33,131 nucleotides of DNA. Source: a virus. Below the pieces are notes generated by a model. The model made no database searches. It had not been told where the DNA came from and saw nothing but the letters and a program-made list of their open reading frames with translations. The DNA is taken from IMG/VR virus record IMGVR_UViG_3300029286_000155, positions 1 to 33,131 of that record; one strand, 5' to 3'. The position numbers and the translations under genes were made by a program. This document shows positions 1 to 9,488 of this stretch, in pieces (the first letter of the stretch is position 1; every line of letters begins with the position of its first letter).

Positions 1-1651
1 AATATGCCACATAACCAGTTATTCCGGCTATAGCAGAACCACCAGCACCCTTTCCACCGGCACTTGCAGTAGCAGCTCCCCCCGAAATAGCACCTAAACT
101 AACTCCTGCCTCACTAATTGCAGAGCTAGCTCCACCGGCTCCACATAATTTCTGAGTTATTGTACTAGATATGGATACTTTACTAGGAGTAATCGTACTA
201 GCTACCCCATATGCACTTGAATTTTTACATTCAATTGTTCCCTCAAGAGTAAGCACTCCCTTTACTCCTATTGTTGTAAAATCAACCGTATTTCCAGTAA
301 CTCTTAACTTACCGCCAGCATCTATAGTTAAATCGTTATAATCATGAATAGAACCACCTACTATATCATAAGTAACTCCAGTTGTTATATGTAAATCTCC
401 CTCTACTCCGTACGGCCAATTTCCAGTTATATTAGCTGCAACTCTTTTTCCAAAGACTGTACCATTTATACAAGTAAATTCATATAAATCAATTGCTGTT
501 GAAGACTGAGCAGGAGCACTTCCACCATCCCACAATATTCCAGTAGGCCATGTTATCGTATGAGCACCATCTGCTTCTACAGCTAGTCTTATTATCCTAT
601 TGTTGTAATTACTGAAAGTTATTATTCTCGAATCTGCCATAAATAAAGAATATAAATTAGCTAGTGACCAATCTACATCAATAGTAGCCGCATCTGTTAA
701 AACTACTTGTGCAACTGTTAGATTTTTATACAAAGTTTTATTTCCGTTAATAGCTTGGTTTCCCTCACTCATAACGAAATCAGCATCAGCACCTGAATCT
801 GGAATAGTATATAATCTATCAGCAGATAAAGTAGAATGTGCAGCGATTTGCACACTTATGTCATTTGAATTCTGCTCATAAGTATCGTCAACTATTTTTC
901 CAGCTCCAGCATAAATTGCAAGTCTTCCAGCAGTACCTGAATTTACAACTCCAGCAGGACTAAAAGTATCATACCAGTTAGTAGATGCCTTCATTGCTTT
1001 GATTTCATTTGTGATAGCATCCATCCAATTCTTAAAGTTTTTAATTTCAGAATCATCAGTTGATATAGCAAAACTTGCTATTGAAGGATTAGTTGTTCTA
1101 AAAAATAAATTCCTTTGGTCTGTAATTGCAGTGATTAGACCACCTGCATTCACATCAATATAACAAAGAGGAATTAAATCGGCATCTCCGGAAAAAGCAG
1201 TTGTATTAACTTGAGTTCCCAGACTTAAAGAAGTAGCCGTATTTACAGTTTGTGTAAATTCTGCACCATCTCCGCTATTTGCAGTTTTATCCCAAAGAAC
1301 TCTTGAAGCAGGAGTTCCAGCAACTTCAGATAATTCAAATTCTACATAATTTCGAGAACTAGCAGTTAATGATGAAGCAGGAATCGTCATAGTAGTAGTT
1401 GCAACCGGTGAAATATAATAAGAATAATCTCCTGTATTTTCTCCATGCAGGATAGTACCGTTAGTGGTATCTACTGTAGCATAAGCAGCACCTATACCAG
1501 TTACAGCAAATCCCTTAACTATATAATTCTCAGCAGAGAACATCTGTTTATGCCAATAATTTGAATCAGCACGACAATAGCCTTCCAAGCTATTAATGTC
1601 ATCTAAATCCAGTCTTTCATTAACATGGAATTTTACTCTCTTTAAAATCAT
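1..1651 (-). CDS. Tail fibre-like protein, C-terminus beyond left edge
   Basis: The frame is open from the ATG at 1651 to the window edge (550 codons seen). A good ribosome site (GGGAG) lies just upstream. The N-terminus (MILKRVKFHVNERLDLDDIN, then a segment reading IVKGFAVTG) resembles the baseplate-attachment part of many phage fibres. The middle holds small beta-rich stretches and a short predicted helix. The last visible part (about residues 430-550) has a parallel beta-helix look (repeated short G/N-turn strands such as LTIDAGGKLRVTG) followed by a Gly/Ala/Ser-rich tract. It is the last gene of the baseplate series, downstream of the tail protein I-like gene by 15 bp, which is the usual place for a host-recognition fibre. 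The receptor is unknown. The assignment rests on context and composition, not on a catalytic motif. Confidence 0.75.
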   Translation of the reverse strand, partial: MILKRVKFHVNERLDLDDINSLEGYCRADSNYWHKQMFSAENYIVKGFAVTGIGAAYATVDTTNGTILHGENTGDYSYYISPVATTTMTIPASSLTASSRNYVEFELSEVAGTPASRVLWDKTANSGDGAEFTQTVNTATSLSLGTQVNTTAFSGDADLIPLCYIDVNAGGLITAITDQRNLFFRTTNPSIASFAISTDDSEIKNFKNWMDAITNEIKAMKASTNWYDTFSPAGVVNSGTAGRLAIYAGAGKIVDDTYEQNSNDISVQIAAHSTLSADRLYTIPDSGADADFVMSEGNQAINGNKTLYKNLTVAQVVLTDAATIDVDWSLANLYSLFMADSRIITFSNYNNRIIRLAVEADGAHTITWPTGILWDGGSAPAQSSTAIDLYEFTCINGTVFGKRVAANITGNWPYGVEGDLHITTGVTYDIVGGSIHDYNDLTIDAGGKLRVTGNTVDFTTIGVKGVLTLEGTIECKNSSAYGVASTITPSKVSISSTITQKLCGAGGASSAISEAGVSLGAISGGAATASAGGKGAGGSAIAGITGYVAY

Positions 1652-1666
1652 CTCAATCTCCCTTTC

Positions 1667-2953
1667 CTATAAATAAGGATTTTCTATTATGTATTTATAA
1701 TCTTCAGTCATTATCACAAAATTTACAATAACTCCTGCTGCTGCCAAACTTTCTAATATAGTTTGTATTATAGTTCGTGCGTCTATAACACTTGGTATAT
1801 AAATATTATACTCTGTTCCAGTTCCAGTTGTTAGAACGTTTATTGTGCTATCAATTTGATGCACATACTGAAAAACATAGGAAGGGTCTAAAAGTACCAC
1901 ATTACCAGCTTGAATTCCACGATACTTAACCGGATACTCTTCTGTACTCATTCCAAAATCAAATATCAATTCTCCAGTTGTTTCCTCAAAAGAAGTAGTA
2001 GCATCCACATTAACATACGTCCTAACTTCACCCTTTTTTATAAGTTGTTGGATTTTTGCTTTCTGACTTGATACAGTTTTATTATTATAACCTGTGGATG
2101 GATTATTTATAAAGGAACCCTGCCATACTCCATTATTTGGAGCAACTGGAGATTCTATTGTAGCATCTGCATGTATGTGATGTGAGTTAAGTAAACTATC
2201 ATCTAAGATATTTATTGCAGCAGGAATTTCAATTGTAATTTCATTTGGATTTATTTCATAAATTACCGTTCTTAATGATTGTTGCCAAAGTTCATATTTT
2301 CCAACAGGAAGGTCAAATTTAGAAGAACCGAGCATTGAACTTGTAACAACTTCAACTGAACCAACCATTCCAACTGCATCTGTTCTGATATTGATATATT
2401 CCTTTCCAGTTATCTCATCAGTTATTATTGAAGGAGTTCCCTTTTTAAGTCTGCTTAATATTGTAATCATTTCAGCAGCAGTAGCGGCTCCACTAGATAC
2501 CAAATCCCCAGCTAAAACTTTTATAACTTGAGCAGTTGCTCCATTTATAGAAATACTTATTTTATCATTTGTCGAAACATTGAATGGTGCGTAATTTAAA
2601 GAAGTCACATTTGCTCTACTATAAAGAACTCCCCAAAATACATCCATTGTGTCATAAAAAGTCTTGCGTATTTGCCTTGATTTCAACGATAAGTTAGGAA
2701 CAAGGTTTCTGTACATCTCATCGGAAATACCCAAATTTTGAGGTCTCTCTACCCCTTGGGATGCAGCTAAACGAGTTAAGTATTGACCGCTTGCTGTTTT
2801 CACAAATAATTGAGCTTTGCAGTTTGCTAATTGAGTACAAATCTCTTCATCTGCTTCTGCGAATCCCTGAATTAAAGCATTTATAACCGGATTTGTTTCA
2901 GGTTTAAATATCTTTGGGATACTTCTATAATATTTTTGTAATTTATCGCCCAT
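1667..2953 (-). CDS. Baseplate tail protein I-like (P2 gpI type)
   Basis: This 428-aa protein opens with a short helical segment carrying NPVINALIQGFAEADEEI, then QLFVKTASGQYLTRLAASQGV. This is the typical start of phage tail proteins that join baseplate protein J to the fibres: a helical lead, then a 'tasGeyLdrlg...GV.R' motif. The rest is beta-rich and not recognisable to me. It sits between the baseplate J-like gene (11 bp upstream) and the fibre gene (15 bp downstream), exactly the gpJ-gpI-fibre order of contractile phages. The start at 2953 has a GGAG ribosome site. P2 gpI is about 180 aa, so this protein carries a long extra C-terminal portion, perhaps its own fibre-docking domain. Role inferred from the N-terminal motif and gene order. 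Confidence 0.7.
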   Translation of the reverse strand: MGDKLQKYYRSIPKIFKPETNPVINALIQGFAEADEEICTQLANCKAQLFVKTASGQYLTRLAASQGVERPQNLGISDEMYRNLVPNLSLKSRQIRKTFYDTMDVFWGVLYSRANVTSLNYAPFNVSTNDKISISINGATAQVIKVLAGDLVSSGAATAAEMITILSRLKKGTPSIITDEITGKEYINIRTDAVGMVGSVEVVTSSMLGSSKFDLPVGKYELWQQSLRTVIYEINPNEITIEIPAAINILDDSLLNSHHIHADATIESPVAPNNGVWQGSFINNPSTGYNNKTVSSQKAKIQQLIKKGEVRTYVNVDATTSFEETTGELIFDFGMSTEEYPVKYRGIQAGNVVLLDPSYVFQYVHQIDSTINVLTTGTGTEYNIYIPSVIDARTIIQTILESLAAAGVIVNFVIMTEDYKYIIENPYL

Positions 2954-2964
2954 TTCTTACTCCA

Positions 2965-5900
2965 TTATCCTATAGAAATTAAACTACTTCTCGTCCTTAT
3001 TACCTGATTGTCTGCACAAGATACATTAACTAAAGGAATTACAATACTAACATCAGTAACACCTGAAACATTAGTTATAATAGCAGCTCTTATTTCTTCT
3101 AAAATTAAATCTTCTCCAACTTTCAAGCTATTGACATATCCAGTTGTTTGCGATAAAATTTCATTGGAAACCTGACTTACTACTAAGCCCTCTTTTAGAG
3201 TTACTAAGATATCTAAAGAAACTTCATTAACTGTAGGTGCAAGAACTTGGAATTGGATGCCAGCAGCTCCTATCCCAGGGAAACTAACTAAATCGGTATC
3301 ATCGCCATAAATAGTTTGATGAACAACTTTAGTTAATCCAGTATAATAATTATAAGCCTGAAGTCCACGATAAGAAGCAGTTAAAAATGCTAATTTTAAA
3401 TTTGCATTCCCACCAGTAATCTGAACATAACCCTCAGAACCATTTAACTTAGAACTAAGTTGTAACTTTGTCCCATTTGTTGCAGCTTCAACATTAGCCT
3501 TAAGACTTAATGATGTGACTCTTAAATTATTCATAAAGTAAACTAAATTAGAAATTGTATAAGGCATTATTACAAAAGTATCATTAATTGAAGGGGTAGC
3601 TCTTAAAGCACCAGTAACTGTTATTTCTCCGTCTGCAATTTTATAATCAGCTATAGGTCTTCTTTGTCCTACTTTTATTGTTCCAGTAGAAGCAGATTCA
3701 GCTATTCCCGATGCATTTATAACTCTAACATAAGTTGTATTATTTGTAGCTGTTATTATAAAATCTCCATCATTTTCGCTATTAGCCATTCCACTAAAAG
3801 TAACAACATCGCCAGCAGCAAAATCTGACATATTAGTAGGGGTAGCACTGAAGTCATATTGCATGTAACCTGAACCTGCGGAAACTGTCGTAACTGTACC
3901 GCTTCCAGTTGTAGTCATTGCACCACTTGTAAATGCAGCATAAAAACCATTAATTACATCATTAGCTAAAAATATGTTCATAAAAGCAGATGCTTTAAAG
4001 ATAGTAGAAGATGTTCCGGTAGTTACTGTTCCACCATAATACATTGGAACTGAGAAAGTATTATTAGTAATATCATCATCAATAACTGCAACTAAAGTAT
4101 CACTGAGTGTAAAAGCATAAGGTCCAGCAGCACTTAATCTAAAAGCTTTAAATGCTTTCTGATTTGTTGCAGCAGAATCTAAAGTAAAACCAAATGGAGT
4201 ATTTCCAGTGGAAGCACTTTTGATTTCAATAGAACCAACAGAAGCGGTGTAAGAATTAGATGTGATTTCTAAATAATTAACTCCCTCAACTGTTCTAACT
4301 GAGGCAGTAGCTCCAACTAATAAAGTATTAATAAAAGCAGCAGTAACAGCAGCAGTTTTTACACCAGCTATTGCAGCAGTAAAAGTAATAGTTTGATTTG
4401 CACCGCCATCCACAGATATTACCAGAGTTTGTCCGTTTACTAATAAATAACTTTCTGCAATAGAAGCTCTCAAAAAAGCTCTAGTATAAAGCGGTCCTAC
4501 ATTTACGCTTTGAGTTACAGTAAGAGGGGTCTTTAATTCTATAGTTCCCAATTCTTTATTTAAAGTATAATCTTTGTTTGCTCCAACAACTTCTGAAGTA
4601 GGAAAATTAAAACCAAATGCTGCATCGTTTGCAGTTCCACCAGTAATTTCGATTTTAGATAAAGAACTTAAACTTTTATTTGATTGAATTCTTATTTTGC
4701 TATCGCTATCTATTGAAGTAGCTGTAGCACCTGCTAATTGAGCATTTATAATGTCACAAACTTCATCTGTAGTAGCATAAGTTGTACTTACAAAGTCTGC
4801 TGATTGGAAAGTAACAGTTTGGGGATTTGCAGATTTACCATCAACGATAACAGTTAGAGTCTGAGGAAAAGCACCTATTGAAGCTAAATCATATAAAGCA
4901 GAATTAGCGGAATCCACATAAGCTGTTTCGCCATCTTTAGAAAGTAGCGTAGAATCGACATATAATAACAATGTGTACACTTTATCAGTAGGAAAAGCTA
5001 AGATAGTATTTGCAGTTCCACCAGTAACTTGCATTTCTTCGTTTACATCAGCTTTAGCCATTATAACTACTTTAGTTCCAGATTGTGAAGTTCTAGCTTC
5101 AATTAATGTAGCTCTAGCATTTATTGCAGTAGCAACTTCTTCTGCTGTAGCTGCATCTGAGAATTCAAAATCAGTAGTAAATATGGAAATAGTTTCAGAA
5201 TCCAATCCTACAGTATAGGAAAGAGTTTTAGTTCCTGCTGAAAAGTCAAAAGTCTCAGCCACATTAGTTTCCACTTGAGCTTTTACTAGAGGAAATAAAT
5301 CTAATTGTAATCTAGTTTCGCCACCTGTAGCAGAATCTATAATTTCTTCATAACCAAGAGATTCATAAGAAGGTTCAAAACCTTGTCCATTGTCTATGTA
5401 AACTTTTACAGGAGCATCGGTAGTTAAAGGTAAAATAACATTAGCAGAAACAACTCGTTGAGCAGAATCCACATCAATTAAACCTACTATTGCATTTAGA
5501 ATAGCTTGTTTTGTTCCTTTAGATAAACTTTGGATTGCTGTTTTAATTCTATCTCTTAGTTCATCATCAGTTTCTCTATCTTTACCTGTTGAAAATTTAC
5601 TTTCGTTTTTCGCACGAGCACCTGAAAAAGGAGCTGATGCAAAAGCATCTGTACCATTAATAGCATTTACTGGAATATTTCCAGAAGTACCTGCAATAAT
5701 TGCAGTAACAGGAACATTTATAAGTTCTGCTTCTCCAGCTAAAAGAGTAGAATCTACGTCTACGGAATAGTTTATTACAGTTGATACGGAAGTAGCAGGA
5801 ACTCTTAAAACGCTCCCAGCTAAAATAGTTATATCTGTATTTTGTTTTAAAATAACAGTTTCTTCAACTGCATGATTGTATGCTAAACCAGAAGTTACAG

Positions 5901-6390
5901 TAAATGTATAATAATTTGTATTATTTACAGGAGCTAAAACATAGGAAACTTCTTCTTCCACAGAAGTTCCTCTTCCTAAAATCAAAGTTCCAGCAGTTGA
6001 ATATAAAGCACTAGATGCATCTATTACGTTAATTGTAGTATCTCCAGCTATAGGAGCAGTTAATCCAGAATAAAAATTAGTAGATACTTTTACGAAAGTG
6101 CTTGCACGTTGAACAGTTACTACACCACTAGCATTTAATGCTGCATTTCTTGTTATTCCAAAATTAAAAGCATAATTATCTAAATCAGTTCCTTTCATAT
6201 TGTCAACATCTACAAGTCTAAGAATTTTTGCCATTTGAACGTATTGAGCAAAATCTTCTTGTGATGCCGCAAAAGTTAGTCTATCTATAGCAGACCCTGC
6301 ATTAATATCATTAATAGATAACAATGCCATAATCTTTTTTAGCATTGCAGATTGAATCTGCTTCTGACTTTTAAGTTGAAAGTTTCCCAT
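2965..6390 (-). CDS. Baseplate J-like wedge protein with large repeat insertion
   Basis: The first 370 residues match the baseplate J/gp47 pattern: a GTDLDNYAFNFGITR element (67-81), beta-rich middle, EAELINVPVTAIIAGTSGNIP (220-240), and the hallmark GKDRETDDELRDRIK (269-283). The last ~125 residues (1015-1141) fit the family C-terminus. Between them lies an insertion of about 640 residues, which makes the protein 1141 aa against 300-500 aa for typical members. The insertion contains at least three related beta-rich modules (about 385-470, 507-600, 645-745) and a partial fourth (945-1005). Each ends near a GGTAN-type turn followed by a short F-rich strand. J proteins form the baseplate wedges and trigger sheath contraction. 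Starts at ATG 6390 with a GGAG site, 9 bp after the gp25/LysM gene. Confidence 0.88.
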   Translation of the reverse strand: MGNFQLKSQKQIQSAMLKKIMALLSINDINAGSAIDRLTFAASQEDFAQYVQMAKILRLVDVDNMKGTDLDNYAFNFGITRNAALNASGVVTVQRASTFVKVSTNFYSGLTAPIAGDTTINVIDASSALYSTAGTLILGRGTSVEEEVSYVLAPVNNTNYYTFTVTSGLAYNHAVEETVILKQNTDITILAGSVLRVPATSVSTVINYSVDVDSTLLAGEAELINVPVTAIIAGTSGNIPVNAINGTDAFASAPFSGARAKNESKFSTGKDRETDDELRDRIKTAIQSLSKGTKQAILNAIVGLIDVDSAQRVVSANVILPLTTDAPVKVYIDNGQGFEPSYESLGYEEIIDSATGGETRLQLDLFPLVKAQVETNVAETFDFSAGTKTLSYTVGLDSETISIFTTDFEFSDAATAEEVATAINARATLIEARTSQSGTKVVIMAKADVNEEMQVTGGTANTILAFPTDKVYTLLLYVDSTLLSKDGETAYVDSANSALYDLASIGAFPQTLTVIVDGKSANPQTVTFQSADFVSTTYATTDEVCDIINAQLAGATATSIDSDSKIRIQSNKSLSSLSKIEITGGTANDAAFGFNFPTSEVVGANKDYTLNKELGTIELKTPLTVTQSVNVGPLYTRAFLRASIAESYLLVNGQTLVISVDGGANQTITFTAAIAGVKTAAVTAAFINTLLVGATASVRTVEGVNYLEITSNSYTASVGSIEIKSASTGNTPFGFTLDSAATNQKAFKAFRLSAAGPYAFTLSDTLVAVIDDDITNNTFSVPMYYGGTVTTGTSSTIFKASAFMNIFLANDVINGFYAAFTSGAMTTTGSGTVTTVSAGSGYMQYDFSATPTNMSDFAAGDVVTFSGMANSENDGDFIITATNNTTYVRVINASGIAESASTGTIKVGQRRPIADYKIADGEITVTGALRATPSINDTFVIMPYTISNLVYFMNNLRVTSLSLKANVEAATNGTKLQLSSKLNGSEGYVQITGGNANLKLAFLTASYRGLQAYNYYTGLTKVVHQTIYGDDTDLVSFPGIGAAGIQFQVLAPTVNEVSLDILVTLKEGLVVSQVSNEILSQTTGYVNSLKVGEDLILEEIRAAIITNVSGVTDVSIVIPLVNVSCADNQVIRTRSSLISIG

Positions 6391-6399
6391 TTTAATCTC

Positions 6400-8490
6400 C
6401 TAAAGCCCTAACGTCATCGGTATAGGCATATCAATATTTTTCACATAAACATTAAAGGTAATATAAAAAGCCGAATTATCTTGAACTATTGCCACATTTG
6501 TAACTTTAGAAATACGAGGGTCTTGTCTAAGAGTTCTAATTAAATCATCTTTCATTATGCTTAAAGGTTTTACTTTAGAACCAACCACTAAATTAGAACC
6601 AACCATAGGGTAATTTAATAAATCGCCTTTTTCATAAGAAATCTTTAAAACGATTTGCTGACCCATATTTTCTGCACCGGAGATAACTTCTAAATCACCT
6701 GAGTTACCTAAACATAAATCAAAATCAGGAGATAGTCTTAAATCTGTTCCCAACTTTTTCTCTAAATAAGATAAATCAATTGTACTTGGAATATCTATAA
6801 CATCTGGAGTTGTATTATCTCCAAATGAGGATGAAACTGGAATTAATAGCTTATCGCCAGGTACAGCCACATGTTCATAAGTAGTATTTACATCTTGAGT
6901 CACAAATGGAGATTCTAAATTATTTAATTCCGCAATCTCAGGCCATCTAGCCGAATCACCCAAGTAGTTAAGAGCTAATCTCTCTAAATCAGTTCCAGCA
7001 GATAAGGTAATCTCTTTTACACTTTTAGTAGACTGAAGCTTTAACTCACCTTTATCAAAACTATCCATTATGTCTTTTATCTGTTTGTCATAAGTATTCT
7101 TAAATAAGTCTTGAGTGCTAAGTAAATCTATAATAGCATCTATGGCATCATTGAATCCACTAAGAACATCTATTTCGTTTTCTGTAATTATCTTAGAAGG
7201 GTCAGCAGTAATTGTGGAAGTTCTATCAAATAAAGTATCGTAGTCAGTATCTCCAAGATTAAACATATCTTCAGCATTCTGTCTCATTCTAATTAAATTA
7301 TCTAAAGTGTCTAAATAGTAACTTCTAGGAAGAGCAGAAGAACTTTCAATATCAGCAAGTAATCCAACTCTGGAAGTTTCGGGTAAAGTAGAGGATGATA
7401 CTAAAGTAATAGTTTCGCCTAAATTATATAATACAGCAATTCCATCTCTATTAACAGATTCTTCGATATCAGCAGGAAAAGTTGTTTCTCTAATTAAAGT
7501 TGCTCTAGGAGAATTATCAACTTTATTTCTAGTAGTAGTTTGTTCTTGTTTTAAACCATTCATTATGCTTATTGTGTGAGGAATGGATAAAGTAGATTGA
7601 GCAATATTTTTAGGTAAATCAGCAAGGGAGTAAGATAGTCCAATAGCAGACCTAAGAACTAGACCGATTTTTCTAATAGGTTCGAGTAAAACGCCATCAA
7701 AAGTAGATTCGATTTGTTTAACTATTTCTTGAGACCTTAAAAAGGTTCCTCTAGCATTATTTAATTTATCCAAAGCTCCATTTATGGTTTTAGAGAAAGA
7801 ATCAATAGTTGCAGATGGAGTAGAGAATTCAAAGTGTTTTAACACCTTAAATTGCATGTTATAATCATAAAGATAAGGTCTACCAGCCTGTCTATCCATG
7901 GTAAATGAAAGTAATTCTACGATTAACCATTCGCCATCTTTATAATTTTTAAAAATAAGACGAGAATCTTTTACATTAGCGTCTTTATTTAGTTTTTTCC
8001 ATTCATAATAAGTTTTAAACCAGTTTCTTAACTCTAAAAATACTTCGTATCCGCTTTTATGTTTTAGGTCGTTTGGTTGAAGAATAGCTTGTCCAGTTGA
8101 GTTGTCAACCCCACCTGTACCCCTAAAAGGAGCTATTCCGGTAGTACCTGATATCTGAAGACTTTTATATTTATTACCAGAATGAGATACAACTGTTCCA
8201 CCTTGAGTAGATTTGATTGAAATTGCAAAATCTTCAGTTTGAGATATCTTAGAAGGAGCTAAAGGTAGTTCAAAATCCACAAATGGAGAATTTCCTTGCA
8301 TTTTTACATTCTGAACACTAAAAGTGTAAGGAAAAGGTAGTTTTTTCCAGTTTTCGGGAATTATGCTACTTTGGATGTCTTTGAGACTAGAATCTTTAGG
8401 ATACATATCACCCATATTAGGAGACAGTCCTGTAAGATTCTTTATTGAACCTTTTATATCATTATACAATTTTGAGATGTTAATAGCCAT
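6400..8490 (-). CDS. LysM-gp25 fusion baseplate protein
   Basis: This 696-aa protein appears to combine three parts. Residues 50-220 form a beta-rich domain with QISGTTG (112-118) and RLIFKNYKDGEW, similar to the first domain of LysM-containing tail proteins. Residues 492-552 look like a LysM module (AGTDLERLALNYLGDSARWP, then a GDKLLIPV end). Residues 580-696 match the gp25-like wedge fold (DLRLSPDFDLCLGNSGDLEV, later LIRTLRQDPRISKV). In many myoviruses the LysM protein and gp25 are separate neighbouring genes. Here they are fused. LysM proteins help attach the hub to the tube, and gp25 is a core wedge protein. A -35-less promoter-like box lies 33 bp upstream. Start has a GGGAG site. Confidence 0.8.
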   Translation of the reverse strand: MAINISKLYNDIKGSIKNLTGLSPNMGDMYPKDSSLKDIQSSIIPENWKKLPFPYTFSVQNVKMQGNSPFVDFELPLAPSKISQTEDFAISIKSTQGGTVVSHSGNKYKSLQISGTTGIAPFRGTGGVDNSTGQAILQPNDLKHKSGYEVFLELRNWFKTYYEWKKLNKDANVKDSRLIFKNYKDGEWLIVELLSFTMDRQAGRPYLYDYNMQFKVLKHFEFSTPSATIDSFSKTINGALDKLNNARGTFLRSQEIVKQIESTFDGVLLEPIRKIGLVLRSAIGLSYSLADLPKNIAQSTLSIPHTISIMNGLKQEQTTTRNKVDNSPRATLIRETTFPADIEESVNRDGIAVLYNLGETITLVSSSTLPETSRVGLLADIESSSALPRSYYLDTLDNLIRMRQNAEDMFNLGDTDYDTLFDRTSTITADPSKIITENEIDVLSGFNDAIDAIIDLLSTQDLFKNTYDKQIKDIMDSFDKGELKLQSTKSVKEITLSAGTDLERLALNYLGDSARWPEIAELNNLESPFVTQDVNTTYEHVAVPGDKLLIPVSSSFGDNTTPDVIDIPSTIDLSYLEKKLGTDLRLSPDFDLCLGNSGDLEVISGAENMGQQIVLKISYEKGDLLNYPMVGSNLVVGSKVKPLSIMKDDLIRTLRQDPRISKVTNVAIVQDNSAFYITFNVYVKNIDMPIPMTLGL

Positions 8491-8522
8491 TAATAAAAAT
8501 CTCCCATATCAATCTATTTATA

Positions 8523-8531
8523 ATTATAGCA
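8523..8531 (-). promoter_or_regulatory. Late-type -10 promoter (TGCTATAAT)
   Basis: On the minus strand the bases read TGC TATAAT TATA, about 33 bp upstream of the 8490 start, with a normal ribosome site between. No TTGACA-like hexamer is seen 16-18 bp upstream. It belongs to a set of six similar -35-less boxes upstream of structural genes. It would re-initiate transcription for the gp25, J, I and fibre genes. Confidence 0.6.
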
Positions 8532-8609
8532 TAGATAGAGCCTAATCATTCAAAATAATTGGATTAATAATAAGAAAAAGAGTAATAAATTTAGATACTT
8601 AACAATCAA

Positions 8610-9485
8610 TTAAAGGGTCGTTTTTATAGAGTCAATCGCTGTTTGAATAGTTTGCATAATAGAGGCAGCAGTTGTCCACGCAGAAGCAGAACTTGGAGCA
8701 CCTGTTGCTCCGCTTACTATTGTTCCAGAAGAAAGGACAAAATCTCCCTTATCATGAGTATGACTTGCAGCCGCCGTAAATAGGGTATTTAGTTGAGCTA
8801 ACTGGTCTGATATTTTATGTAAAAGCTCAATTCCATTTGCACCTATCGCTATCTTATCCCCACCATCCAGAACGGTTTTATCTGCAAGCATTTCCAATCT
8901 TGCAGGAAGTATGCTAGAACCAGAATATTCACTTTCATCGGAAGGTATAAAATAATCTTTGTCAGAATCATACATTCCGCCTTTACGATGTAATTTATAT
9001 TCCCCGTCTTTATTTATATTAGAATAAACGCCATTGTACTGCTCTACTACCCTTGGACCATCTTCCTTAGTAGCACCTGTTTTATTATAATCTCGTGGAC
9101 TAGGAGCACCCCCCATAATCTGTGGACAAGAAGTATCACCTTGTAAAAACTGAACCAGAACAACATCTCCATCTTGGTCTTTGAGTAAAGTCTGAGTAAG
9201 AGGTTTACTAGCTTTCCTGAAAACTCTTTCATGATAATTATACATTCCGCCATATTGAGAAGATACCATGCAATTTGTAATTCGTTGACCTTCTAAAATT
9301 CCACCAAGTATCAGAACAGTATAAGTTAATTGTGGATTCTCGGTATTATTTGTTATGTTATTCGGACTTCCAACATAATCCACATCAATAACCATAGCTC
9401 TAAATAGACGATTATCTATAGGCTGATAGGTACTTCCCTGAGAAGGATAATTAGCAGATATGGCTGAACCATCAGAAACTAACAT
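8610..9485 (-). CDS. Baseplate spike / gpV-like protein
   Basis: This 291-aa protein has an OB-fold-like N-terminal half: beta strands around YTVLILGGILEGQRITNCM, then DQDGDVVLVQFLQGDTSCPQIMGG (about 105-128). That pattern is shared by gpV, gp5 and VgrG-like spike proteins. The C-terminal half has short Gly-turn strands and a helical region (LLHKISDQLAQLNTLFTAAA), then THDKGDFVLSSGTIVSGATG, which fits a trimeric spike tip or stalk. It lies 3 bp after the hub gene and before the gp25-like gene, as in P2-like and T4-like baseplates. Spike proteins sit at the tip of the tube and pierce the outer membrane. No HxH metal-binding tip or lysozyme domain is seen. Confidence 0.72.
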   Translation of the reverse strand: MLVSDGSAISANYPSQGSTYQPIDNRLFRAMVIDVDYVGSPNNITNNTENPQLTYTVLILGGILEGQRITNCMVSSQYGGMYNYHERVFRKASKPLTQTLLKDQDGDVVLVQFLQGDTSCPQIMGGAPSPRDYNKTGATKEDGPRVVEQYNGVYSNINKDGEYKLHRKGGMYDSDKDYFIPSDESEYSGSSILPARLEMLADKTVLDGGDKIAIGANGIELLHKISDQLAQLNTLFTAAASHTHDKGDFVLSSGTIVSGATGAPSSASAWTTAASIMQTIQTAIDSIKTTL

Positions 9486-9488
9486 AAA

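Noticed and set aside
4973-5218. Plus-strand open frame within the baseplate J gene.
   Set aside because: It is an antisense shadow of a strong minus-strand gene, with no ribosome site. The same holds for frames at 12204-12407, 17877-18143, 30549-30890, 31115-31504 and 32107-32406.
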